NCBI GenBank assembly: GCA_006386115.1
Contig: VFIW01000021.1
Location: 434,001 to 498,000 of the forward strand
Length of the DNA: 64,000 nt
DNA from: Globisporangium splendens
Lineage: Eukaryota; Oomycota; Peronosporomycetes; Pythiales; Pythiaceae
Reading direction: 5' to 3'
Shown: piece by piece, positions 22,401-33,600 of the stretch
Layout: each line of letters begins with the position of its first letter
How positions within the stretch are numbered: the stretch's first letter is position 1
The notes under the pieces: model-generated
What the model saw: the letters and a program-made list of their open reading frames with translations, nothing else
Databases searched by the model: none
What the model was told of the DNA's origin: nothing
Made by a program: the position numbers and the translations under genes

Positions 22401-22973
22401 ATCGACTGGGATACGCTGTTGGAGTCGATTCCGCCTTTTGTTCCAACTCTTGAAGGTCCGAACGATACGAGCTACTTCAATAACAGAAACCTGACCGACA
22501 TTTTCATCGACGATGGCGAGTTCGAGTTTGATGCGAAATCCGTTGATAGCAGTATTCCAGATAATGTTGAGGTGGTTGCCTCTGAAGATGACCTGTTCGC
22601 GAGCGATAGGAACACCAGAAATGCATCGTCTGGAAGCAGCAGCTCCAGCGATACTGCAAGTGATAGTGTGAGAGGAATGGGAGGCGATCGCGGGGTCAGG
22701 GCAGGAGCGAAAGTAGACCAACCTACAAACCTATTTTCCAGTGATGCGCTAGTGCAAAATGATGGGACCGAGCACGGGGAGAACAACAATTTCAAGTTTC
22801 CAAGTGGAATGTACGACAGCAGTCATGATGCGGACTCGGCGGAGCCGTTTCGATCCTTCAGCTACACAAACATGAACGCGCTCGCAGCAGCCTCCAGAAC
22901 GGAAGCGGAGCTGATCACAGATACTCGTTTGCTCGAAGTGGAGAACTCGTCTTCGCTGTCAATTCTGATTTAG
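19402..22973 (+). CDS. PDZ-zinc finger-AGC Ser/Thr kinase (MAST/Rim15/IRE type)
   Basis: Exons 19402-20541, 20620-21090, 21186-21274, 21367-21451, 21534-21604, 21699-21747 and 21831-22973 give 1015 aa. The acidic N-terminus is followed by a PDZ-like fold at about 213-300 ([23 protein letters not shown]). Next comes a Cys/His zinc motif CKLCEC..NEHTNYC at about 306-325, like that of plant IRE and yeast Rim15 kinases. The kinase domain starts near 495 with [12 protein letters not shown], catalytic Lys in YAIKVL, HRDLKPDN, LTDFGLS and GTPDYLSPE. About 75 residues are inserted between DFG and the GTPDYLSPE segment, as is usual in Greatwall, Rim15 and IRE. The C-terminal tail has FRSFSY, resembling the AGC hydrophobic motif. 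MAST kinases have PDZ after the kinase and IRE/Rim15 have the zinc motif before it; here both precede the kinase. The start is the first in-frame ATG. Family members act in nutrient, cell-cycle or cytoskeletal signalling; the role here is unknown. Confidence 0.88.
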
Positions 22974-23257
22974 AAAGTGTGCGAGATATTGTGATGGAGA
23001 TCTTTTTGCTATTATTGTAGAATGTGTTTTGTGCTGTCGAAGCAAACACGACGCAAGCAGTATTTTGTATTTTCAAGCCTCGTCTGCGTGGAAGCGATCG
23101 AAGCTCGTTGTCATCCTGGCAATCAACCACAAGGCAGCAAGAGGCACTAGAGGGGAGGTGAGCAGCAATGACATAAAGGAAGAACTAGTGAGGAAGCGGT
23201 GACTTTTGGTTGTTTTTGGTCTACTGGAATTGATTTTACTGAAAAATATAAAAGGAG

Positions 23258-24653
23258 TTAAAGGAAAAAGTCGTCGTGCTCCTCTTCCTCGCCGTCGTCG
23301 TCCTCGGCCGCCTTAGTCTTGTCGCTGCCGTCCATGTCGACATTTTCGTCGTCGTCGATGTCCGCGAGCACCTTGGTCTCCTTCTTCTTGTTTTTGTCCT
23401 TGGCGTCCTTGTCCTTCTTGCTCTGCGGCTTCTTGCTCTTCTTCTTCTGCTCCGCCTTGGACGGCTTCTTGAGCAGCAGGTCCGCGGCCGACACGTGCTT
23501 CGCGCCTTCCTTGCTACTAGCGGCAGCCGCTGCGCTAGACGAGCCTTCCTCCGTCTTGCCGTCGTTGTAGCAGAACTGGTGGAACGCGTCCGTCGGTTGC
23601 TCCTTTTCAAAACGCGCGATCGCCGCCGCACGCAATCCTTCTTGTCTGCAGTGAGAATATGAAAATACACACATGAAAACGTCATTAGAAGAGATCGCTA
23701 GGAAGTTGCAATGTCGCGTAAGATGCACCGTTTCAGCTTCTCCTCGTCGTGTGCGGTGGATGGGAAGAGCGAGATGTACTGCTCGAGCTTGGGGAAGTAG
23801 TAAATGTACATCAGGTCGTGACGGTGGCGCTCGAACTCCTGCTCTAACTGCTTCTTCTCTGCCTTATCCGTCGCCTGTGGCGCCACGGGGTCAATGCGCA
23901 AATCCAATGCATTCATGCGTCAATCGTTTCGAGTATGCAATGAACAACACACAAAGCCATCGCGTCACGCACCTTTTCCATGGCCGACTTGGCCTTCTTG
24001 AGCTTCCGCATGAGCTTTACGCGCTCAAAGAAACGAAGCTGCATGGGCACACACACACACATACGTGTCAGCACAATGCACAAAGATCTGACATTGTGCT
24101 ATCGAACAAATGCGGCGACTGTGAAAGCGTGCGCACCTTTTTGTACTTTTCAGCATTTTGCTTTTCCTGTTCGGTCATCTCTTTCTTGTTGAACTATCAA
24201 TGCACATACACAATTGAAGAGCAAACGCAGACATGAGCAAAGCAGCACATTCGTTTAACTCAAGCGCACACAATCCACAATTGTCATGTGCAACGCACCT
24301 CATCCTGCAACTCCTTCAACTCGCGCTGTTTGCTGGCACGCGTGGCGTCGTCCAGTCCCTGCATCATACGCATGTCAATCGCAATGAACAAAACACACGC
24401 ACACAGCAATCCTGTGGAACCAATACATAAGCAGTGCTACGTACGCCGCGCTTGAGGAAGCGGTCGAGTGCGCGGATGCGGTTCTTCAAGGACGGGATTT
24501 TCTTGGTAGCATGGTGCGGCTTCTTGGCCTTGGCCTGCTTGAAGCGCAATCGCGTTCCTGCGCAAGTACACACATGCAAATGCGATATGCGCGTCAACAA
24601 CTAGAGCCACTGTCTGCCATTACGGAGCGTCATTTACCTGCGGTCGGCGCCAT
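23258..24653 (-). CDS. EFG1: rRNA-processing protein EFG1
   Basis: EFG1 is a nucleolar coiled-coil factor needed for 18S rRNA maturation. Exons in transcription order are 24653-24638, 24557-24445, 24358-24299, 24193-24137, 24038-23973, 23874-23729 and 23645-23258, giving 281 aa with every junction in frame. Diagnostic segments are KNRIRALDRFLKR, the RFFERVKLMRKLKK block, and YIYYFPKLEQYISLFP. The C-terminus is Lys-rich then strongly acidic (about residues 190-281), ending HDDFFL, which suits a nucleolar protein. The first exon is only 16 nt (MAPTA plus one base), so the start depends on a GTAAAT donor immediately after it. The next gene, on the other strand, is 1.1 kb away. Confidence 0.88.
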
Positions 24654-25744
24654 CTCTTGGCGATGTGTGTGAGGGCAATTGGATGTCCCGCAATTTTGGT
24701 TGGCTGGCTGCCTGAAATGTCGAGTGACAAGCGACCTAATGTAAGGTGGGCCACACTAATCTTGACAGGAGCTACTGTTCAGACTTGTACTGTAAGCCAC
24801 CCATTCACCCACGTTTTCCTTTTGAAACGCTCTGAGGTGGATAGAAAGAAAACGAAACCGCAGAAAATCCCCACATGAGTCTATCTTCCAAAGTTAAGAT
24901 TTGGCAAAGATCGCTCCACATGTTCACTATGTTGAGCCAATTTTTCATATCCAGTGCGTTTCGCAGGGCATTCCTTTTCAAAGGAAATCGTTACGTTTTT
25001 ACTTTCCTGCTCCTCCCTTGTTCTCTAGCACCCCTTTTCCACGTTTCCAAAGGGTCGCGGTAATGTATTCTGCACACGGTAAACTATCGGAAATCTATAT
25101 CTTGTACCAATTTGCTGCCACACAAGTCCTATCAAGCGAAAACTCCCTTTGCCGGAAACAAAATAAATTACCTCCCGCTTCCATATTACAACTGTGTTTT
25201 GCAGCAAGCCACCAACTTCAAAGACAAAACTCCTCTCGCAACGGCAGCCGCAAAGGACCAAGCGACATCCGCCTGCGCGGAAGCAACGAGTGAGCAAACA
25301 CACGCGCAAGAGAGAGCAAGCAGCGGAGAGAGAAAACGAGGATACAAGCACAAACGCACGCTGCATCGCCAACGCGCAGACACCACCAAGTGACAGCCGA
25401 CATTTGCAGACAAGCGATCTTTTTTTCTCTCTTTTTATACAATCCTTCCCTGAAGGAAGAACTCGCGCAAGTTGATACCTACTTGCTGTGCAAGTGGCGG
25501 GTGCACTTTGCGACACACAAACACACAGTAAGGGAAAGCCGGCAAGCAAAACCAGCACGTACACCTTGCTGCCGTGCCTTTTTCTACATTTTGGCTTCAA
25601 CGTGCGGAACTAAAGCAGGCAGCGGAAGAAAGAAGAAGTACGTCACGTGGATCGCAAGTACGCCATTATATCCAGATCTTCACATATAATTAGCAGCTCT
25701 ACACTCATTTCCGAAAAGCCCGCACAACGCACACACGCAACACG
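24654..25744. promoter_or_regulatory. Divergent promoter region EFG1 / PKA regulatory subunit
   Basis: About 1.1 kb between two genes transcribed outward. It is noncoding by inspection. The right end contains a CTCATTTCC initiator-like element, listed separately. Poly-pyrimidine and short CA-rich runs occur, but no other element is clear. Confidence 0.55.
25704..25712 (+). promoter_or_regulatory. Oomycete-type initiator (INR/FPR-like) of the PKA-R gene
   Basis: CTCATTTCC fits the oomycete initiator pattern YTCANTYY, and the overlapping CATTTCC fits the flanking promoter pattern MWTTTNC. It lies 33 nt upstream of the ATG, a typical distance for a transcription start in this group. Based on recalled consensus only. 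Confidence 0.5.
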
Positions 25745-27209
25745 ATGACGGACGCGGAGGGTGTGCAGCAGGAGCTGCAGGAGTACCTGCACAAGAAGGG
25801 CATCAACACGCTCTTCATCAACTTGGTCGAGTCGCTTTTGCTGGCGAAACCCGAGAACCCGATCTTCCACATTATCCAGTACCTGCAGGCCAACTACCCG
25901 GACGAGGCCACGCCGCGGCGGAAAGAGGCGTCGCTGAAGAAGGACGAGGACCCGGCCTCGCACCACCACAATCCCAACCACCGTACGTCCTGTGCACATA
26001 TGCTGTATGATGCGTGTTATGAGGCTCACTGTGCGCGTGTTTATTCGTTGTGCTTGTAGACCACTCGGATGAGTCGGAAAGCGAAGACGACGAGGACGGG
26101 GACACCATGAGCGAGATCCAGGAGAAAGTGGCGCCAAGGCCCATCATGAAGGGTCGACGAACGTCCGTCTCCGCAGAGACCATCGACCCGCACAGGTATT
26201 CACTACATGCTCTGTATACAAGTCAACAAGCAAGTGCGATGTGATCATGCGGTGCTAACTCAATATGTGCACATTTGTTGCTGATGTCCTTTTACGAAAA
26301 AAATGGCAGCGCGAAGCAGTTTGAGCGCGTGGTGTACCCCAAGTCGTCGGAGGAGCGCGACTGCATCGGACGCATGGTGGCCGAGAATATTTTGTTCAAG
26401 TCGCTCGACGAGAACCAGCACGAGATCGTGCTCGACGCGATGTTCCCGAAGGAGTTTGAGCCGGGCGAGATCATCATCAAGCAGGGCGACGACGGCGACA
26501 ACTTTTACATCCTCGAGAGCGGCGTCTGCGAGGTCTACAAGGACGACGTGCTGGTGCAAACGGTACGTAAAACACATAGATATCAAAGCCAAATTTACGA
26601 TAACAAACTAATCATTGTCCTCTGTCTGCGTGCGTTTGACAGTGCACGGAGGCCATGTCGTTTGGCGAGCTCGCGCTGATGTACAACGCGCCGCGCGCCG
26701 CGACGGTCAAGGCCGTGGAGAAGTCCAAGGCATGGGCGCTCGACCGACAGACGTTCAAGTACATCATCATGGAGACGACGCTGAAGAAGCGCGAGGCGCA
26801 CAAGGGCTTCATCGAGCGCGTACCGCTGCTCGAGTCGCTGAGCGAGTGCGAGCGGCTGACCGTCGCGGACGCGCTCAAGACCGAGACGTTCAGCGACGGC
26901 GAAGTGATCATCACGCAGGGCGACAACGGCAACCTGTTTTACATTATCGAGGAAGGCATGGCCGTGTGCACAAAGCAGTTGTCGCCCGCAGATCCGCCCA
27001 CTGAGATGGGCGTCCTGACGAGCGGCGCGTACTTCGGCGAGATCGCATTGCTGACGACGCGGCCGCGCCAGGCGACGGTCACGGCCAAGGGCACGGTCAA
27101 GTGCCTCACGCTCGACCGGAAGACGTTCAAGCGCGTGATGGGGCCATTAGAAGACATCCTCAAGCGCAACATCGACAAGTACAACTCGGTCATCGCCAAC
27201 AACATTTAA
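25745..27209 (+). CDS. cAMP-dependent protein kinase regulatory subunit, RII-like
   Basis: This subunit holds PKA catalytic subunits inactive until cyclic nucleotide binds. Exons 25745-25982, 26060-26195, 26310-26562 and 26643-27209 encode 397 aa. Residues about 6-48 form an RII-type dimerisation/docking helix pair (LYxKKGI-type segment followed by NPIFHIIQYLQ). An acidic hinge follows. The inhibitor site at 112-116 reads RRTSV, with a phosphorylatable Ser as in RII subunits and not the Ala/Gly of RI. Two cyclic-nucleotide domains follow. Both phosphate-binding cassettes are intact: FGELALMYNAPRAAT in site A and FGEIALLTTRPRQAT in site B, each with the Arg that contacts the cyclic phosphate. 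Length and order match canonical R subunits, so it should be functional and autophosphorylated by the catalytic subunit. Confidence 0.94.
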
Positions 27210-27462
27210 GCAGATGATGGAAACAGTAGCGCGTTCGCATCCACATGCAGGCGAAGAAAGCCACGTGTGGTGGTGATTATGGCTTGTTGTAGTTTTTTTA
27301 TTACTCCATCGTACGATAGCAGCACAATTTCATTTTTTGTCTCTTTATTCATATGATTCGGAAAACCTTTTGCTTCACGTATGTGCTGGTGTCGTGGACA
27401 CAAAAATGCCTCCTCTCTTGAATCGCATATACGAAACAGAAATGAACGCTAACAGGCGCCGC

Positions 27463-28490
27463 TTATTCCTTCTTTTCCGCGCTTTCGTCCAGCACTTCGA
27501 CAATGAAGTTGTGGTTCGTGTAGACGCAAATGTCGGCCGCGATCTGCATCGCCTTGCGGCCGATCTCCTCCGCGTCCAGGTTTGGCTGGTCGATCAGTGC
27601 ACGCGCAGCAGCTACGAATTTGCAGAGATAGACAGGATTGACGTAAACAAGCTGGAAATATGTAATGATGCAGCAGCAGAATCAAATGGGGACTGCGTAC
27701 CGAGCGCGTAGGTGCCACCGGAACCGATGCCGATGATGCCGTCGTGGGGCTCGATCACGTCGCCGTTACCCGTGAGCGTGTACGACTGCTTGCTGTCCGA
27801 GACAATGAGAATCGCCTGCAAGATGCCGGAAATGACAGCCAACTTAGTTATACAGACACACAGTAGACAGACGCTATGCGTCTTATATGTGGCCATACCT
27901 CGAGTCTGCGTAGGTACTTGTCTGTTCGCCAGGCCTTTGCCAACTCGACGCACGAGCGCGCCAGTTGGCCAGGATACTCGTCCAACTTGCTCTCGAGACG
28001 CTCCATGAGCGTGAACGCGTCGGCGGTCGAGCCAGCAAAGCCCGCCACGATATTCTCATTGATGCGACGCACTTTCTTCGCGTTTGGCTTCACGACCGTG
28101 TCGCCGAGAGAGACTTGGCCGTCACCAATGAGGCACTGCGCATTGTAACATGACAAAAAAGTAGTGTAAGAATGTGGCTATAGCACAAATGGCGGCGGGC
28201 GCCATGCATCCACAGAGGGTGCATAATATAGCAATACGTGTTCTCACCACTTTGCCATCCTTGCGAACGCAGAGGATCGTCGTTCCGTGCATCTACACAA
28301 AACAAACACAGAGATACAAGTAAGCAAAAGAACAACGTAGCTCTTCAATTGTGCAAAAGCGGACAGAGCGTACGTCATTAGTACTGGAGAAGCGCGCGAC
28401 CTGCGCGCCAACGCCGTTGGCAGCAGCAGCAGTGGGGGCGCCCTGCGCGGCGCGCGCGAAGGATGAGCGGAGCAGCGATCTCGCGAGCAT
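27463..28490 (-). CDS. hslV: Mitochondrial HslV peptidase (bacterial-type proteasome subunit)
   Basis: HslV forms the double-hexamer proteolytic core of the HslUV protease. Exons in transcription order are 28490-28374, 28292-28248, 28135-27899, 27815-27701 and 27611-27463 (220 aa). The first exon encodes an Arg/Ser/Ala-rich, acid-poor presequence ([16 protein letters not shown]) typical of mitochondrial import. The second begins [13 protein letters not shown]. By homology, cleavage after Gly42 exposes catalytic Thr43. Then come [43 protein letters not shown] and IGSGGTYA, all strongly HslV-like. The C-terminus ICVYTNHN resembles bacterial HslV. Such genes are of bacterial/mitochondrial ancestry and occur in several protist groups. 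The HslU ATPase partner is not in this window. Confidence 0.95.
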
Positions 28491-28805
28491 TCTCTTGTCT
28501 TCTTCCAAGTAAGTGGACGATGGTGTTGCGAGAGCCTCACGATGTTGAGATGCAAAAGCCTATTTTAACGTTTTCAGTCACATGCAGTTAGGGAAGTGAC
28601 TTATTTTAACGTGTGAAACACTAAAAATGGACGCCAAAGTTAGATTAGGAAGATTATTTAGTGACTTTAGTTTAGGTTCTGGTGAGCTCATTAGTTTGGG
28701 TCGCGTTGTGTTTGATCTGCTCTTGTAGAGAGAGATTCCACACCCAAGCCATTATTTGCTCAGACAAGGGAAAGAACAGCAAGAGAGGAAGCTGGGACGC
28801 AGTCG
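28491..28805. promoter_or_regulatory. Short divergent promoter HslV / TRAPPC13
   Basis: Only about 315 nt separate two outward-facing start codons, so the promoters are likely to overlap or be shared. AT-rich blocks lie near 28560-28680, and a short GA run (GTAGAGAGAGA) at about 28726 precedes TRAPPC13. Confidence 0.55.
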
Positions 28806-30630
28806 ATGTCAAGCATGCAACCAGGAAGCAGCAGCGGACCAGGCTCGTCCTCCGGGTCGTCGCCCTCACCCGCGGCGTCTACGGCGTCGACCATCCAGCC
28901 CACGCTCAAAGGTGCGTTTGAATGCGATTCTTCCATGCTTTGTTTCCGAGTGCGTAATGCTGCTAAATTGACGTGCGTGGCAATGGCTGCTTTTATTGTG
29001 TAGTGATGCGCCTGTACAAGCCCAAGCTGTTCATCCAGGGGGCGACCTCTGGGTCGCTTATGCCCACGAGCCTCTCCGAGTCCACTGCTCTGCACCACGA
29101 GTTCGCGATGTCCAGTATGCTCATCCTTCCCGACAGCTTTGGGTACGAACGGCGCATTGTGGCTTTACATGCTGTTCTTGAGAAGGCATGTGATACGCGC
29201 TTACCGTTGTTGTGTGTGTTTACTAACCACCGTTCCTTAGGGAGATCTTTCTCGGGAACACGTTCAGCAGCTACATCAGTGTGATCAACCAGTACGCGTG
29301 CGACCTGCGCGACGTGGGGCTCACAGTCAACATCCAGTGCGCGAACGACCGCGTGGATCTGCACGACAACCGGTACGCGCGCACAGGGAAGCTGCCGCCT
29401 GCGAACCCTGCGAAAGTGCTGCTTGCAGGCTCGTCGCTCGATATGGTCGTGGACTACCCGCTCAACCAGATTGGCAACCATGTGTACGTGAAACTACACC
29501 TGGATACGCATCTCTGCTTTGGCATTCAAGTTCTCTATCTCGCCCTTGTACTGATATGTGTATGCGACTATCGACCATGTTACATGTGCGCATTGAAGGC
29601 TTCGCGTGGGCGTATCGTACGTGGATCCGATCTCGAACGAGCAAAAGTCACTCCGTAAATTCTACCGCTTTGCGGTGCAAAACCCGCTCGTGATCAACTT
29701 TAAGCAGTCGAAATTGCTGGACGAGTCGCTGGTCGAAGCGCAGATCCGCAACGTATCCAAGCTTCCGTTGTTCATCGACAGCATCAAGTTCCTTCCCTTG
29801 CCGCCATTTACTGCGGAAGAATTTGAGGCGTCAGCGAATCCAGTGCAGGATGCTGCAACCGAAACGGACCCATTGCTGGCAGTGTGTGAAGCTCTGAAGA
29901 AGGGTCCGCAGTCGCTGCTGAACCCACAAGAAGAGCTACAGCGTGTGTTTCGAATCAAATACGATCCAGCAGCAGACCCCGCGACGATTGCGACGCAGGT
30001 TATTAGTCCACGATGTGTGCCCTGGCGTCTATTTTATTGCGGGCTTTTGTTTGTTCATGATGCTTTGTATTGGATATTTCGTGGTAAATTCGTAGGGCTC
30101 GCAGAACTTGGGACGATTGCACGTTGGATGGAAGACGTCGGTGGGCGAAGCAGGATCAGTCCAGAGTCAGCCGGCGATTCGGAAAGTCGATCCTATTCGC
30201 GAGGTGACTGCTACGATGGCCAATCTCCCGAGGGAGGTCACGTTCGGCGTCCCGTTCGTCGCGACCATCAAGATCGCGAACAATTCTACGCGCAACCTGC
30301 AGCTGCAGCTTCAGTTTCGACGCGAGGACATGAGCGGCATCGTCTGCCACTCGATTTCTCATCAGGTACTTTCATGTTAAAGCAGCTCATGGGTGTATGT
30401 TTGTATGCTAACACCCAACCGATGGACTCATGCGTTGTGTGTAGAATGTCGAGCTGGTCGACGCAAAATCCGTGCAGGAGGTGCAGGTCGAGTTCCTCCC
30501 GACAGTCGGCGGGCTCCAGACGATTCGAGGCGCAGTGTGCGTGGATATCCGTTCAGGTATGGAGTTTACACAAGACGCGCTGGCGCATGTACTGGTCCAT
30601 TCTACGTCCGAAGCTTCTCGCGCAGCTTAA
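28806..30630 (+). CDS. TRAPPC13: TRAPPC13 (trafficking protein particle complex subunit 13)
   Basis: TRAPPC13 is a peripheral subunit of TRAPP complexes that activate Rab GTPases in Golgi and autophagy traffic. Exons 28806-28911, 29004-29142, 29241-29483, 29599-29998, 30105-30365 and 30445-30630 encode 444 aa with frame kept throughout. Family blocks are VMRLYKPKLF, IFLGNTFSSYISV, the LRVGVSY strand, LRKFYRFAVQNPL, LHVGWKTSVGE and the Ig-like stretch VPFVATIKIANNSTRNLQL. The third intron must end in AAG (29596-29598) to give HVLRVGVSY, evidence that AAG acceptors are used in this genome. The second intron carries a TACTAAC-like branch site. The last exon ends in the same TTAA used by the opposing gene. 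The N-terminal ~30 residues are Ser/Pro/Gly-rich. Confidence 0.92.
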
Positions 30631-33600
30631 TATACGAATTCACGCGTGAGCCATCCATCAACATCCTTGTGCTCATTCGTCCCCGCAACACAACACCAAC
30701 CGCAAGAGGGAAAAAGGTCTTTATTGATATAACAAATCTGTGTCTTTTTGCGCACAGGGAATGCCGCGAGACACGTGAACTCGACGTCGTCTGCGTTGAA
30801 GACGTCGCCGGGGTACACCTGGATACACTGGTTCTCCTCCAGGCGCACGAACGTGCCCCACTCGCTCGCGGTGTCATACAACCAGAAGCGCCCCTCGCGG
30901 TGCTGAATCACGGCCTGCTGGGGCGACACGTACCGGTCGTTGAGCTCAATGTCGGCGTCGCTGAGGATGCCGCCGACGGTCGCGATGTTGCGCACGACGT
31001 GGATGTCGCCGCGTTTAGCGCCCGAGAGTACGTACATGACGAGCGCGTTCACGAGGTCGCTGTTCTGCTGGGTCTCTAAGATTGTTTTCTCTAACAAGTG
31101 TTTGTTGCGCTTCTTGCGGCGCCATTTCTGCGCCGGGTCGTTCAAGTCCTCCATATCGGCGTCCTCGAGGTCGTGCTCTTCGTCGTCGGCGCCGGGAGCA
31201 GAGATCATCACGATCTGAGAGTGTCGAGATCGCTGCTGCAGCGTTGCAAAGCTGCTCCTGCGGTTGGACGACGCGTGGCGGAGGCGAGGAAGACCACCCG
31301 TCGCCATGCGGTCTTCTCTCGTCGACAGCGCTCTCCCTTTGTGGCTGAACTTGACCAGGTGGCTGATGTGTGCATCGTCCAGGTAGTAGCACTCGACTCG
31401 CGACCACGCGCGGACATTGTAAAAGGCGTCCTCAAGTGGACACGCAGTGGTGCTGAGGATCGGCTCGTTTGGTTTCCAGATTCGGAGCTGCAGCAGCGTG
31501 TCTTTGTCATCCGAGGGTTGGTCTGGATTCGATTTCCCGAGCAGCTCTGCTCGGCCGTATCCAAGCAGCAGGAGACCGCCGGTACGTGAAATGTTGTCGA
31601 TCTTGAACAATCCATTCTCGATGACCGCATCTCCCTGTTCGTACGTGGCGTACTCAGCCTTCGATGCGAGGATGCGCAGCTCCTGGTACGATAAATCTTG
31701 CAGCCACGGCACGTGCAAGTGCAGCTTCTGCAGCAGCTCCTTGTGGCTCTCGTACTCTAAGTGAGGTATGATGATGTCCATGTAGTGCGAAAAGTATCCG
31801 CAGATGTCTTCGCGACTGATCGCCAAGAGCACGCAGTCGGATAGCGCCTTGGCATTCTCACTGTACTCCAGACCGAGACCACGAAGACACACTTCGCCGA
31901 AGAAGCTGCCCGTCGTGACCTGTTCTGCGTGTGGCTCGACCGATTCCGTCCCGCTGTCGAAGGACGCCAGGTACCCTTCGACGAGGGAAAGCCACCAGGT
32001 TTGCGAAAACGTGTTGCAGCGTGCCATGAGCTCTACTTCGCCGCTGACCACGATGAACAAGAACGTTGCGGGGTCGCCTTCGTCGTAAATCGTATCCCCG
32101 GACTGTAGCTGCAGCCGCTGTCCTCGTTTCGCGACGTTCTCGATTTCCTGACGATCTTTGGCGATTTGCTGGATCCACGGCATCTTGCCAAGCAACTGCG
32201 CGTTCTCCCGCACTTCATCTGCACGCGCCGCGACGGCAGCAGCAGCTTCGTGCTTCACGTACACGACCTCGATCTCCGTGTTGTCGCACTTGAAGACCGA
32301 GCCTTCGACGAGCATCAGCGCCTCGCTCGTATACCGGACGAGATCGGACCGATGCGTGGTCTCGTGGGGTATGCAATCGCGTCCAAGCAGGAAGTACATG
32401 TCCTGGTTGATCCCGCCCGCTCTCAGCACGAGGGAGCAGGACCCGTGGTCGAGTTGTATTGCGAACTGCTCGACGTTGAGCGCGGCCGTGAAGATGTGAC
32501 CCTCACAATGCCGCCCCTTACCAAACACGAACGGATCCTGCACGTGGTGGCAAAAGCCGAACGGGATGTACTTCTCCTTGGACCGCGACTTTTGCTTCGA
32601 CGGACGCAGCATGCGGCACTTGAACGCGACTTCCTTCATGTCGGGCTCGTGGTCGTGGAACGCGCGGTACACGTTGACGACGTGGAGCACACACGTGCCA
32701 AACAGGAGGCAATCGCCGCGGCCGATGCGCGTCGGTTGATGTAGTGACACGCGCGTTTTCCGCTTTGGATTTTCTTCAAAGGACAGGTCCTGCAGCAGGA
32801 AGAAGAACCCATCGAACACGATACGCGCATGCACGGGGTGCACGCCGTCGGCTGCAACGTGGATATCGCACATCGGCGACGAGCCGATGGGGTACACCTG
32901 TTTGCCCGAAAGTTGCAGCTCTTTGTGGATCTCTTTGTCTTCGACAGTGAGCGACAGATTCAAGCTGATCGGCGTTTGGTCCACGTACGCGTTCCCGACT
33001 TTCTTCTTCTTGCGTTTGTACCGATTGCCAACGATCGGCGAGCCGTCTGCGGCGTCGGCCACTCCTCTAAAGTGAACGCGACGCGGTTTATTAGCGGTGG
33101 CGGTATTGGATTCTGGATGGGGAGTCCCGAGGCTCTCCACGTCTTCGTCGCCATCGGATTCCACTGCATGTTCGTTGAGTTGCAGGAGCTTTTGCTGAAA
33201 AACGTCGACGCGTCTGGTGAGCGATGGCGCGGTACACACGTCGTGGACGACCACTTTGGCGTTGAGCCCGAGCCAGAACAAGTCTCCGTTGCGCAGGCGG
33301 AACCCATCCCGCTGCGGGTGGTGGCGATTGATCGTCGTGAGGCAGAGAGAAGTGCCGCTCGAGCTGTTGTTGTCGCGGATCAGGTAATCGTCACCGTCAA
33401 CGAGGATCTCAGCGTGAATGAGATCCATGGATGGGTCCTTTGTCATTACGAGCGTGTGCTCGCCGTTCTCGCGTCCGATGAAGCCGGGACTGAGGAACCA
33501 GGATTTCCTGACTCTATGCGCTGTTTTGGACGCCATCAAGCAGAGCTCTTCGCGGGCGCGAAGCCGTCGCTTCTCCTTTTGCGCAGGGGATGTCGCGCCA

